The notes under the pieces were generated by a model that was not told where the DNA came from, did not search any database, and saw only the letters and a program-made list of their open reading frames with translations. The translations under genes and the position numbers were made by a program. Positions 15,332 to 23,266 of a stretch of DNA of 43,706 nucleotides are shown piece after piece; position 1 is the first letter of the stretch, and every line of letters begins with the position of its first letter. Origin of the DNA: an uncultured Collinsella sp. (lineage in GTDB: Bacteria > Actinomycetota > Coriobacteriia > Coriobacteriales > Coriobacteriaceae); NCBI GenBank assembly GCA_902470925.1, contig CABRIF010000006.1:1-43706 (forward strand). Direction: 5' to 3'.

Positions 15332-16596
15332 CCCCCGTCGTTGATGTCTTTCTCGATGAAGGGGCCAAGGCTCGCCATAATCTTGCGGCGCATGCGGGCC
15401 ATCGCGTGGGCCGCGCCCGGTTCAATCTGCGACGCGGCCGCATCACCACGACCTTTAGTTATGATGACGAGTACCTTCGGCAGCCTTATGCGTTCGCGCT
15501 CGATCCCGGCTTGCCGCTCCGAAGCGGTCCGCAGCATTGCGAGGGCCTGTTCGGCTGCATGCGAGACTCGTCGCCCGATCGATGGGGACGGCACCTCATA
15601 GCCCGCCGCCGTCGCTCGGTTGCGACCGGTGAGGGAATGCGCGCACTTGATGAGGTTGATTACCTGCTTGGCGTTCATGATGAGACGCGTCAAGGGGCAC
15701 TCCGCTATGCAGCACCGGACTCCTCGGAGTTTTTTTCTGAGCAAGGGGACATTCCTCCGCGCATTGCTTTGCCGCAGCTGATTGCTGCAAGCAACGAGGT
15801 CGCGCGTGGAGAAGAGGGCATTGAGGAGCTCAAGGTGCTGCTTGACGCGGGATCCGGCTCGCTTGGCGGCGCGCGTCCCAAAGCTTCGATTGTCGATGAA
15901 GGGCGCATCTTGATGGCGAAGTTCTCACATCCGGGAGATGAATGGGCGGTGATGTCGTGGGAAAAAACTGCGCTTGATATCGCTCGCGCTGCTGGGTTGC
16001 CGACGCCTAAAAGCCAGTTGGTGAACGTGGGAAAAAATGCTGCGCTGGTTCTCGAGCGCTTCGACCGTGCTGAATCCGGTGTCGCTGCGCAACGCATGCC
16101 CTATATGAGCGCTATGACTGCGCTGGGGTATGCTGATGGAGCGCAAGCGGATTATATTGAGCTCGCGGAGGTGCTTCCGGACCTGTGCCGCAATCCCCAG
16201 ACTGAACTGCGGAGCCTGTTCGCACGCATCGCGCTCTCAATCGCGCTGCATAACACCGACGACCATCTGCGGAATATCGGTTTTATCAGAACGGACAATA
16301 CGTGGGTTCTGTCGCCCTGTTTTGATATCAATCCGAATCCCCATGGGGCGGACGAGCGCGTGACAGCGATTTACGGGGAGACAGGATCGGATGAGGCGGC
16401 GGCGCTTGCCCAGGTTGCAGCTGAGTTTTGCGGCTCGTTTGAGCAGGGGCGCGATGTGGTGCGCACGGTGCTTGACGCATGCGTCGCATGGAAATCGCTT
16501 GCAAAGAAGAACGGCTGCCCTGATCGCGAGACCGAGCTGTTCGCGTCGGTGTTTGAGGCGAAGTGCGGAATTCTTGCGCAGGCGTTCGACCTATAG
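15328..16596 (+). CDS. hipA: HipA-like serine/threonine kinase toxin
   Basis: A 422-residue kinase of the HipA family; E. coli HipA phosphorylates glutamyl-tRNA synthetase and induces persistence. The N-terminal HipA domain includes GLFGCMRDSSPDRWGRHL. The phosphate-binding loop GSLGGARPKAS holds Ser178 and Lys185. Catalytic Asp is in HNTDDHLRNIGF (Asp311) and the metal-binding Asp in SPCFDINPNP (Asp333), so the kinase looks intact. It overlaps hipB by four bases. Lower GC than neighbours and the flanking repeat arrays suggest acquisition. The target in this organism is not known. Confidence 0.9.
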   Translation: MTPVVDVFLDEGAKARHNLAAHAGHRVGRARFNLRRGRITTTFSYDDEYLRQPYAFALDPGLPLRSGPQHCEGLFGCMRDSSPDRWGRHLIARRRRSVATGEGMRALDEVDYLLGVHDETRQGALRYAAPDSSEFFSEQGDIPPRIALPQLIAASNEVARGEEGIEELKVLLDAGSGSLGGARPKASIVDEGRILMAKFSHPGDEWAVMSWEKTALDIARAAGLPTPKSQLVNVGKNAALVLERFDRAESGVAAQRMPYMSAMTALGYADGAQADYIELAEVLPDLCRNPQTELRSLFARIALSIALHNTDDHLRNIGFIRTDNTWVLSPCFDINPNPHGADERVTAIYGETGSDEAAALAQVAAEFCGSFEQGRDVVRTVLDACVAWKSLAKKNGCPDRETELFASVFEAKCGILAQAFDL

Positions 16597-16626
16597 GCCA
16601 GGCCGGGCTGGCGTGTTGTATTTTTC
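16597..16626 (+). terminator. Probable intrinsic terminator after hipA
   Basis: GCCAG-GCCGGG-CTGGC forms a 5-bp stem directly after the hipA stop, followed by GTGTTGTATTTTT. The T run is offset by about eight bases but is the only clear T tract near an operon end in this part of the window. Confidence 0.55.
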
Positions 16627-16671
16627 GCCAACGACAGAGCTGGTGGTATGGGGCGACGGCAGTGCTGGACG

Positions 16672-17300
16672 GACTCGGGCTCGGTCATTGGGGGCTGGGT
16701 TCGGCTTTCTTTCGTAAGTGCGTTCCGGATTCGTGTTTTGGCTGTACGCTGCATTTCGGATTCGGGTTTCGGCTGCCGGCGCGTTTTGAGCTCGCGTTCC
16801 GGCTGCGCGCTACATTCCGGGTTCGGCTTTCGACTATCGAGGGATTTCGGGTTCGGATTCCATTCATCGAGGAGATCCCGGGTTCGCGTTTCGGCCATCG
16901 GGGGAATTCGGGCTCGCGTTTTAGCCATCGAGGGGATCCCGGGTTCGGCTTTCGGCCATCGAGGAATCCAGGGTTCGTCACCTGGCCATCCAGGGGCGAA
17001 AAACGGCCCCAGACGGCTCGGGCACGAACCCTGGATTCGCGGATGGACACAATCCGAACCCTTGTTCATTTGGATGGACGCAATCCGAACCCGGGATACG
17101 CGAACGGCAGCAATCCGCACTCGGAATGTCTGGATGGGCGCGGTGCGAACCCCAAAACGCGCCGCCGAGCCAAGCCCGCACCTCGGAGCGTGCCGACGAG
17201 CCAATAGCGAACCCCAAAGCGTGTCGTCGGACCAAACCCGCACCCAAGCTGCATCGAGAGACGCAACGCGAAGCCCGGCTGCGTCGACGGCCGGTATCGA
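16672..17300. repeat. Inverted 30-bp repeat array, copy 3
   Basis: Longest copy. Left-hand units include CCCGGGTTCGCGTTTCGGCC and GGATCCCGGGTTCGGCTTTC; the centre has AATCCAGGGTTCG (16965-16977) pairing perfectly with CGAACCCTGGATT (17025-17037), again over exactly 47 bases. Right-hand units are reversed (GGATGGACGCAATCCGAACC). It shares an identical 43-base block with copy 2 (16735-16777 equals 14349-14391). Distal right units grade into degenerate sequence with CGAACCCCAAA-type cores. Confidence 0.85.
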
Positions 17301-17335
17301 TTCCGTTTCTGCCAATCCGTGGGCGCGCGGGGAAA

Positions 17336-17341
17336 TATAAT
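17336..17341 (+). promoter_or_regulatory. TATAAT -10 box before pflA
   Basis: A consensus TATAAT in an AT-rich patch (GGAAATATAATAATGCC) lies 48 bases before the pflA start. No good -35 hexamer is present at 16-18 bases. Confidence 0.45.
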
Positions 17342-17388
17342 AATGCCAGTAACAATGAGCAGATAGGAAAAGAAGGCGGAAGCAGCTG

Positions 17389-18210
17389 ATGTCACGGCGT
17401 GTTCTCGAGAGTTTGTCCCCGCAGGCCACGTCCCGCTATGAGCTGGGGCGTATCCATTCCGTTGAAAGCATGGGCACGGTGGACGGCCCCGGCGTGCGGT
17501 TCGTGGTGTTCACGCAGGGGTGCCCCATGCGGTGCGCCTACTGCCACAACCCCGATACCTGGGCCGTGGGCAACGACGTCGGCACGGTGGTCTCCGTCGA
17601 GCGCCTGATCGAGGAATTCGAGAGCAACCGCGCGTTCTACCGTTCCGGCGGCATCACGGTGACCGGCGGTGAGCCGCTGCTGCAACCGGAGTTCGTGGGC
17701 GACCTGTTCGCCGCTATGCACGCCAACCCCAAAGGGCGCGTCCATACGTGCCTGGATAGCTGCGGATACGCGTTCAATCCGAAGCGCCCCGAGCGTTTTG
17801 AGCGCCTGCTGGACGAAACCGACCTGGTGCTGCTGGACATCAAGCACGCCGATCCGGAAGGTCACAAGCGCCTGACCGGATGCGCGCCCGACCGCATCCT
17901 AGCCTTCGGCGACGAGCTGGCGCGCCGCGGGATCAAGGTGGTCATCCGCCATGTGGTGGTGCCCGGGATTACGGACACCGAGGAGGAGTGCGAGGCGCTG
18001 GGCCGGCTGATTGCTCCCTGGCACAACGTTGCGGGACTGGAGATGCTGCCGTACCACACGATGGGCATTGTGAAATACGAGCAGCTCGGCATGGAGTATC
18101 CGCTGGCAGGCGTGCCGGCCATGGACAAGTCGCGCATGCCCGCCCTGCGCGAGGCCGTCATGCGCGGTCTGCGCGCCGGCCGCGCCGCGATGCCGCATAC
18201 CGCCGGGTAG
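17389..18210 (+). CDS. pflA: Pyruvate formate-lyase-activating enzyme (radical SAM)
   Basis: A 273-residue glycyl-radical activase. The radical-SAM cluster motif is at Cys45, Cys49 and Cys52 (GCPMRCAYCHNP), preceded by the family's MGTVDGPGVRFVVF. Further hallmarks are GGITVTGGEPLLQ, DLVLLDIKH and VVVPGITDTEEE. It activates pyruvate formate-lyase under anaerobic conditions by forming the glycyl radical. No pyruvate formate-lyase gene is adjacent: the array copy lies upstream and the PRD regulator downstream. The start at 17389 is the first ATG; the ribosome site (GGCGGAAG) is only fair. Confidence 0.93.
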   Translation: MSRRVLESLSPQATSRYELGRIHSVESMGTVDGPGVRFVVFTQGCPMRCAYCHNPDTWAVGNDVGTVVSVERLIEEFESNRAFYRSGGITVTGGEPLLQPEFVGDLFAAMHANPKGRVHTCLDSCGYAFNPKRPERFERLLDETDLVLLDIKHADPEGHKRLTGCAPDRILAFGDELARRGIKVVIRHVVVPGITDTEEECEALGRLIAPWHNVAGLEMLPYHTMGIVKYEQLGMEYPLAGVPAMDKSRMPALREAVMRGLRAGRAAMPHTAG

Positions 18211-18292
18211 ACGGCGAGGGTCCGCGGTTTTCGTTCAGGCTGCTTCCTCCTAAAGTGGAAGTGAATGAATCGAACCTTTTGTGGTGACACCG

Positions 18293-18298
18293 TATAAT
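18293..18298 (+). promoter_or_regulatory. TATAAT -10 box before the locus 2 regulator
   Basis: A perfect TATAAT lies 31 bases before the GTG start at 18330. Just upstream is a near-palindrome GGTGACACC (18282-18290), followed downstream by GGTGTC (18302-18307), which could be operator half-sites. There is no good -35, so activation may be needed. Confidence 0.5.
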
Positions 18299-18329
18299 TT
18301 TGGTGTCGAGCACAAGGGAGGTGGCAGCC

Positions 18330-20315
18330 GTGGACACCGTGCAGTTCGTGACATACATTGCGGAGCACGAAGGCGTTGACTCCGAGTTCTTGAGCAGGCA
18401 TTTTGGAGTTAGCACGCGCACGTTGCGCTCGTATGCCCTGCGCGCGAATGACGTCTTGTGCGGCTGCGCCACCGTTGAGCTCGTGCGAGGTCGGGGCTAT
18501 CGGGTACACGTCGCAGACCCTGAGGCCTTTGCGGCCTGGCGTGCAAAGCATAGCTCCAGCGATGATAGCCTGACGTGCAAAACACCGGATGAACGGGTTG
18601 GCTACCTGCTCAACGATCTGCTCATGCGCACCGACTGGATCACGCTTGCCGAGCTCTCGAAGGTCCTGTTCGTGTCGAAAAGCGCGCTTTCCGGCGACCT
18701 CAAGAAGGTGGAGGAGCACCTTGCGCCATATGGCCTTCTGCTCGAACGGAAATCGCATTACGGTATCCGCGTGACGGGAAGCGAGATGTCGCGCCGGCTG
18801 TGCTTGGCGAACGCTGCGGTCGAGGCGCGCGAAGCAAACGTCATGCGCGCGCGGGACATTAAAAACATTACCCCCCCCCCTACTCTAAAAGCGATTGTTG
18901 GGGACGCATTTGAAAATGCCGACCAGCTGCTGAATCTCATTTCGACGTGCGTAAACGAGGCGCTGCATGACAGCGGACTTACCATCAACGCGGTGGCGTT
19001 CAACAACCTGCTCGTCCATCTTGCCATCGCTCTCGTGCGTATCTCCGAGGACTGCTACGTCCCCATTGAGGATGAGCGCCTTGAGCGAATCGCAGAGCTG
19101 CGCGAATTCGAGGTGGCCCGGGACATCGCGGGTCGCATCACCCAGGCGACATCGCTGAAGCTCCCCCGAGAGGAGATCGCCTACATCGCCATCCATCTTG
19201 CGGGCAAGCAAACGGTCTACCAGTCACCCGACAGCGAGAATCTCATCATTTCCGATGAGGTGTGGCGCGTGGTGTCGAACATGCTGGAGCGCGTGTGGCG
19301 CGTGTTCCGTTTCGATTTCCGCACCGATCTTGAGCTGCGCATGAACTTGGCGCGGCACATCCAGCCGCTTTCGGTGCGCCTGCGCTACAATCTCAAGCTC
19401 AAAAATCCCCTGCTTGACGATATCAAGGCGCGCTATCCACTTGCGTTTTCCATCGCGGTGGACGCCTCGTCCGAAATCGCCGAAACGTATGGCTCCGTGC
19501 TGTCCCATGACGAGATCGGTTATATCGCGCTGGCATTCGAGCTTGCGCTGGAGCGCTCTCGCATCGAAATCGCCAAGAAGAACATTCTGGTGGTGTGCGC
19601 ATCGGGTGCGGGCAGCGCGCGCTTGCTTGAATACCAGTGTCGTCGTGAATTCGGCGACTATATCGATCGCATCGAAACATGTGATGTGTTCGGTTTGGAT
19701 GAGGTCGATTTCGCGCACATCGATTACGCGTTCACGACCGTCCCGCTTGATCGGGAGCTGCCCGTTCCCGTTCGCGAGGTCTCGCAGTTTCTCGATCCCG
19801 TTGAGGCGGAAAAGACTCGGGTGCTTTTGCGGCAAGGGCTTACGAGGCGCTCGGCTACCGCACAGGGATTCATCGACGAGCGCCTGTTCTTCTCGCATTT
19901 GGCGGTCGAGACAAAAGAAGAGGCCATGGGGTTTCTTATCGACCAGGCAGAACGGGTGCGCCATGTGTCGCCGCGCTTTCGCGCGTTGGTGTTGGACCGT
20001 GAGGAGCGCATGTCGACGGCATTCGGCAACAACATCGCCCTGCCCCACCCCCTTGAGGTGGCAAGCGATGAGACGTTTATCTGCGTGGGCATTCTCGACA
20101 AGCCGATCGCGTGGGATGAGGAAGGCACGCGTGTCCAGGCTGTCTTTCTATCGGCCTTCGCCTCGAATGAGGGAGACGGCGGAAAGGAGGCCCGCGCGTT
20201 TTTAGACCGCTTTGCGGGCGTGCTGGCCAACCCTCAGGCGATTGGGGCGCTGGTCGAGCAGCAGACGTGGGAGGTGTTTGTCGAGTTGCTCGGCGATGTG
20301 GGCATCGCTACGTGA
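18330..20315 (+). CDS. PRD-domain transcriptional regulator with EIIB- and EIIA-like domains, containing a C10 tract
   Basis: A 661-residue PTS-controlled regulator. In order: HTH (GVSTRTLRSYALRA), a second HTH about residues 90-150 (VSKSALSGDLKKVEEHL), PRD1 (FNNLLVHLAIALVRI, AYIAIHLAGKQ), PRD2 (LARHIQPLSVRLRY; the second site reads GYIALAFE and lacks His), an EIIB-like domain with Cys423 in VVCASGAGSA, and an EIIA domain with His573 in ALPHP. Ten consecutive C at 18871-18880 encode part of TPPP between the HTH and PRD1. The GTG at 18330 follows GGGAGG by about nine bases. It probably controls the EIIA-EIIB-EIIC-GH1 genes downstream, 94 bases away. Confidence 0.9.
   Translation: MDTVQFVTYIAEHEGVDSEFLSRHFGVSTRTLRSYALRANDVLCGCATVELVRGRGYRVHVADPEAFAAWRAKHSSSDDSLTCKTPDERVGYLLNDLLMRTDWITLAELSKVLFVSKSALSGDLKKVEEHLAPYGLLLERKSHYGIRVTGSEMSRRLCLANAAVEAREANVMRARDIKNITPPPTLKAIVGDAFENADQLLNLISTCVNEALHDSGLTINAVAFNNLLVHLAIALVRISEDCYVPIEDERLERIAELREFEVARDIAGRITQATSLKLPREEIAYIAIHLAGKQTVYQSPDSENLIISDEVWRVVSNMLERVWRVFRFDFRTDLELRMNLARHIQPLSVRLRYNLKLKNPLLDDIKARYPLAFSIAVDASSEIAETYGSVLSHDEIGYIALAFELALERSRIEIAKKNILVVCASGAGSARLLEYQCRREFGDYIDRIETCDVFGLDEVDFAHIDYAFTTVPLDRELPVPVREVSQFLDPVEAEKTRVLLRQGLTRRSATAQGFIDERLFFSHLAVETKEEAMGFLIDQAERVRHVSPRFRALVLDREERMSTAFGNNIALPHPLEVASDETFICVGILDKPIAWDEEGTRVQAVFLSAFASNEGDGGKEARAFLDRFAGVLANPQAIGALVEQQTWEVFVELLGDVGIAT
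18871..18880 (+). repeat. C10 homopolymer inside the PTS regulator gene
   Basis: Ten C in a row read ACC CCC CCC CCT in frame at residue about 181. Nine C would give a stop (TAA) three codons later; eleven C would give TGA about a dozen codons later. Either change leaves only the HTH part. The bases around it are AT-rich. Confidence 0.9.
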
Positions 20316-20409
20316 GCGAAGGGTCATAGCGAAGCTGTTCCGGTGCGCGGCACATCATGTGCCTGCGCTTGATATAGACATGCGAAATGACGGAAAGGAG
20401 GAGTGAAAC

Positions 20410-20733
20410 ATGGCGGAGGAAGAAAGCATGGAGCTCATCTCGTTCGGCATCGTTGCTTCTGCCGGCCAGGCGCGCAGCCTGGCCATGGAGGCGATCGCGC
20501 AGGCGCGCGGAGGCGATATCGAGACGGCGCGCAAGACGCTCGAGGAATCGCGCAAGGTCGGTCTGGCGGCGCACGATGAGCAGACCAAGCTGCTGTCCCG
20601 CGAAGCCGGCGGCGAGCACGTGCCCGTGGACGTGCTGCTCGTGCATTCGCAGGACCATTTGATGACCTCCATGCTGTGCCAGGACCTGGCCGAGGAGATC
20701 ATCGCGCTGTATGAGCGTATTGCGGCCCAATAG
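20410..20733 (+). CDS. PTS system EIIA, lactose/cellobiose family (locus 2)
   Basis: A 107-residue EIIA. The phosphorylated histidine is His79 in LLVHSQDHLMTS. The N-terminal helix (SFGIVASAGQARSLAMEAI) has the family's conserved Gly/Ala turn. The ribosome site is strong (GGAAAGGAGG). It begins 94 bases after the regulator and is probably the first structural gene of transport locus 2, where the order is EIIA-EIIB-membrane protein-EIIC-GH1, unlike locus 1. Confidence 0.93.
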   Translation: MAEEESMELISFGIVASAGQARSLAMEAIAQARGGDIETARKTLEESRKVGLAAHDEQTKLLSREAGGEHVPVDVLLVHSQDHLMTSMLCQDLAEEIIALYERIAAQ

Positions 20734-20771
20734 CCGCGCGCACGCGCAGGCGCCTGCACCGGTTTGAGGCG

Positions 20772-20794
20772 GCATCCAAGCCTTTTTTGGGTGC
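20772..20794 (+). terminator. Weak hairpin between EIIA and EIIB of locus 2
   Basis: GCATCCAA and TTGGGTGC can pair over 8 bp with one G-T pair around a T-rich loop. It is within a 125-base gap inside an apparent operon, so an attenuator or RNA-processing site is more likely than full termination. Confidence 0.3.
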
Positions 20795-20858
20795 ACTCCG
20801 GGCGTTTGCGTATCCGTATCGATGAGGCCGACTGCGCCTCGGAAGGAAGTGAGCTGTC

Positions 20859-21158
20859 ATGAAGGTTCTGCTCGTTTGCGCTGCTGGCATGTCGACCAGC
20901 ATGCTCATGAAGAAGATGGAGGCATATGCCTCCGAAAACGGTATCGAGCTTGAGGTTGCCGCTCGGAGCTTCTCCGAGCTCAAAGACCCCAAAGGCGCCG
21001 GTTTCGATTGCATCCTCGTGGGCCCGCAGATCTCCTATCAGAAAGACAAGATCGTCAAAAAGGCTGACGGGCTTCCTGTCGAGGTCATTCCCATGAAGGA
21101 TTACGGTCGTCAGAACTGCCCTGCCATTTTCGAGATGATCGACAAGATGACGGCCTAG
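20859..21158 (+). CDS. PTS system EIIB, lactose/cellobiose family (locus 2)
   Basis: A 99-residue EIIB of normal length. The phosphorylated cysteine is Cys7 in VLLVCAAGMSTSM. The remainder (GFDCILVGPQISYQKDKIV, PVEVIPMKDYGRQN) follows the family closely. GGAAGG lies about ten bases before the start. It is 24 bases upstream of an unrecognised membrane protein and shares the locus with EIIA and EIIC. Confidence 0.94.
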   Translation: MKVLLVCAAGMSTSMLMKKMEAYASENGIELEVAARSFSELKDPKGAGFDCILVGPQISYQKDKIVKKADGLPVEVIPMKDYGRQNCPAIFEMIDKMTA

Positions 21159-21182
21159 GCACGTACGGGATGAGATGGGCTG

Positions 21183-21782
21183 ATGAAGAGGAAGCAGAGA
21201 GACGACCGGCGCCGCGCTAAGGCGCGCGCCCAGGCACAGCGATCCCATGCTGGGGAGCGTGCCGCCGATCGAGCGCGGGCGGGCGGGCATCGCGCCGCCA
21301 CGCCGGGAACGGATGCGTTTAGGCGCGAGCAGACCGTGAAATCCGCCAGGTGGAATCGCTTTATGCTCATACGGTACCTGGATGCGGGCCTGTTTTTCGC
21401 CGGTCTGTATTGGTGCGTCACGGCGCTTGCGTTCGGCTTCGGATGGGCGGTTGCAGCGGCTGCCGTCGAGGCGCTTGTCGCCGCTCTGGTGATGGTTGAA
21501 GTTATCTCGACCACGTCAACCGAGGCGGAGTATATCGTCTGGTCGCATCGTCTGCTGATCGCCTCTGCCGCCCTCAGCGGCATCGAGCTTGCCGTTACGC
21601 TCGCGCTCGGACTGCAGGTGCTGTTCCCCTTCTTTGCCGAAGCGACTCCGGGCGTGGTCCTTTGCGGCGCGCTTCTCGCAATCAAGATCCTGATCATCCA
21701 CCGCATTGTCCTTGTGCGCGACCGGCGCGATAGGCGCTATGAGCGCTATCGCGACGTGCTCAAGTACAACGACAACGCCTGA
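21183..21782 (+). CDS. Four-span membrane protein within PTS operon 2, function unknown
   Basis: A 199-residue protein I do not recognise. Residues 1-58 are strongly basic (many Arg and Lys) and likely cytoplasmic. Four hydrophobic segments follow at about 62-85, 86-108, 118-145 and 150-178, then a charged tail (RDRRDRRYERYRDVLKYN). It sits between EIIB and EIIC with 24- and 29-base gaps, so it is almost certainly cotranscribed. It is not a PTS component by sequence. An accessory role in transport or signalling is only inferred from position. Confidence 0.7.
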   Translation: MKRKQRDDRRRAKARAQAQRSHAGERAADRARAGGHRAATPGTDAFRREQTVKSARWNRFMLIRYLDAGLFFAGLYWCVTALAFGFGWAVAAAAVEALVAALVMVEVISTTSTEAEYIVWSHRLLIASAALSGIELAVTLALGLQVLFPFFAEATPGVVLCGALLAIKILIIHRIVLVRDRRDRRYERYRDVLKYNDNA

Positions 21783-21811
21783 TCGCCTACCGATATGACG
21801 GAGGTATTGAA

Positions 21812-23146
21812 ATGTTTGACTTTCTAGAGAAATACATCATGGGGCCGATGACCAAGCTGTCGCAGCTTCGCATGATTCGTGCCATCACGTTCGCCGGCAT
21901 GACGTCGATTTCCTTTACCATCGTGGGCTCCATGTTCCTGATTCTGAACGTGCTGCCCCAGGCGTTTCCGGTGCTTGAGGGCATCTGGTCCGTCTCGTTC
22001 GATAAGATTTCGAATGTGTACATGCTCGCCAACAGCGCAACGATCGGGTGCATCGCTGTCTACTTCTTGATTGCGACCGCCTACGAGTATGCGCGCATCC
22101 TGTCCGAGGAAGACGAGATCGATATCAAGCCGATCAACGCCGTGCTCATGGCTGTGATGGCGCTGTTTATCTGCATCCCGCAGCTCGGCATCGTTGACGG
22201 CGCCATTTCGCTGCTGTCCGACCCTGAGAATGCGCTCTTCAGCGGCTGGACCGTTGCGAGCAGTGGCCCGGCCCGCTTCGGCGCGACGGGCATCTTCTGC
22301 GCGTTCATCATCGCGTGGTTCTCCGTGCGCATCTATGCGCTGTGCGTTGAGAAGAACATCGTCATCAAGCTGCCCGACGTGGTGCCCGATGGCGTTGCCC
22401 GTTCCTTCACGGCCCTGGTTCCCGGTTTCTTCGTCGCCATTGTCTGCATGCTCATCCAGGGCGTGTTCATGGCCTTCGGCACCGATTTTTACAGCTTCAT
22501 CGCCATCCCGTTCGGGTTCGTGGTCAACATCGTGGACACGCTCCCCGGCATCCTGGTGATTTACTTCCTGATCCACGCGCTATGGCTCGTAGGCGTGCAT
22601 GGTGCGACCATCGTCACCTCGCCGCTCTCGGCGATCGCCTTGTCCAACCTCGTGCTCAACGCCGACGGCGGTGCAGCTATCTGGGCGGGCGAGTTCAACA
22701 ACGCCTTCGTGACGGTGGGCGGCTCGGGCGCCACGCTCGGCCTGACGATCCTTATGGTCACCCTCGCCAAGTCCGAGCAGCTCAAGGCCATTGGCAAAGC
22801 CGAGATCGTGCCCGCGTTCTTCAATATCAACGAGCCGCTTATCTTCGGCCTGCCCATTGTCTACAATCCGGCGCTCGCTGTTCCGTTTATGCTCGCCCCG
22901 ATGGCGTCCGCGGCCATCGCGTCCCTGGCGATCTCCATGCGCCTCATCCCGTCGGTCATCGTGCAGATGCCGTGGCCTACGCCCGTTGGACTCGGTGCCT
23001 TCATTTCCTGCGGGGGCTCGTTCACCGCGGCGCTTGTGGCGGTCCTCTGCGTCGTCGTCGCAACGCTTATCTACTTCCCGTTCTTCAAGAAGTACGATAA
23101 GCAGCTTTGCGATGAGGAGGCTGCCAAGCTGGCGGAGACTGCCTAG
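21812..23146 (+). CDS. PTS system EIIC, lactose/cellobiose family (locus 2)
   Basis: A 444-residue membrane permease of normal family length. The protein starts with FDFLEKYIMGPMTKLSQLRMIRAI, typical of the family's N-terminus. HALWLVGVHGATIV, GGSGATLGLTILM and the sugar-site signature FFNINEPLIFGLPIVYNP are present. GGAGG lies seven bases before the start. In contrast with the locus 1 EIIC it has only a short tail (YDKQLCDEEAAKLAETA). A beta-glucoside substrate is inferred from the GH1 gene that follows. Confidence 0.94.
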   Translation: MFDFLEKYIMGPMTKLSQLRMIRAITFAGMTSISFTIVGSMFLILNVLPQAFPVLEGIWSVSFDKISNVYMLANSATIGCIAVYFLIATAYEYARILSEEDEIDIKPINAVLMAVMALFICIPQLGIVDGAISLLSDPENALFSGWTVASSGPARFGATGIFCAFIIAWFSVRIYALCVEKNIVIKLPDVVPDGVARSFTALVPGFFVAIVCMLIQGVFMAFGTDFYSFIAIPFGFVVNIVDTLPGILVIYFLIHALWLVGVHGATIVTSPLSAIALSNLVLNADGGAAIWAGEFNNAFVTVGGSGATLGLTILMVTLAKSEQLKAIGKAEIVPAFFNINEPLIFGLPIVYNPALAVPFMLAPMASAAIASLAISMRLIPSVIVQMPWPTPVGLGAFISCGGSFTAALVAVLCVVVATLIYFPFFKKYDKQLCDEEAAKLAETA

Positions 23147-23181
23147 TCACTACGCCCGCGCGCTGCTGCGGGTGATGTAGG

Positions 23182-23243
23182 GGAGCTGAAGGCTCCACCA
23201 TACGCACGGGCCGAGGGGTGATACGCGACCTTTCGGCCCGTGC
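23182..23243 (+). terminator. Two hairpins between EIIC and GH1 of locus 2
   Basis: GGAGC-TGAAG-GCTCC (23182-23196) is followed by a perfect 11-bp stem, GCACGGGCCGA (23204-23214) with TCGGCCCGTGC (23233-23243). The second lies 9 bases before the GH1 ribosome site (GGGAGG), so it could be a partial terminator, a processing site or a structure that controls GH1 translation. Confidence 0.5.
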
Positions 23244-23266
23244 TCGCAGATGGGAGGTAACCTGCG

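Larger units (their letters stand above)
16597..17388. other. Gap between hipA and pflA: terminator, repeat array, promoter
   Basis: This 792-base region contains the hipA terminator, array copy 3 (about 16672-17300) and a TATAAT box just upstream of pflA. Nothing else is supported. Confidence 0.7.

Noticed and set aside
14168..17300. Retron or diversity-generating element suggested by large inverted repeats
   Set aside because: No reverse transcriptase gene is present; the only genes between the arrays are hipB and hipA.
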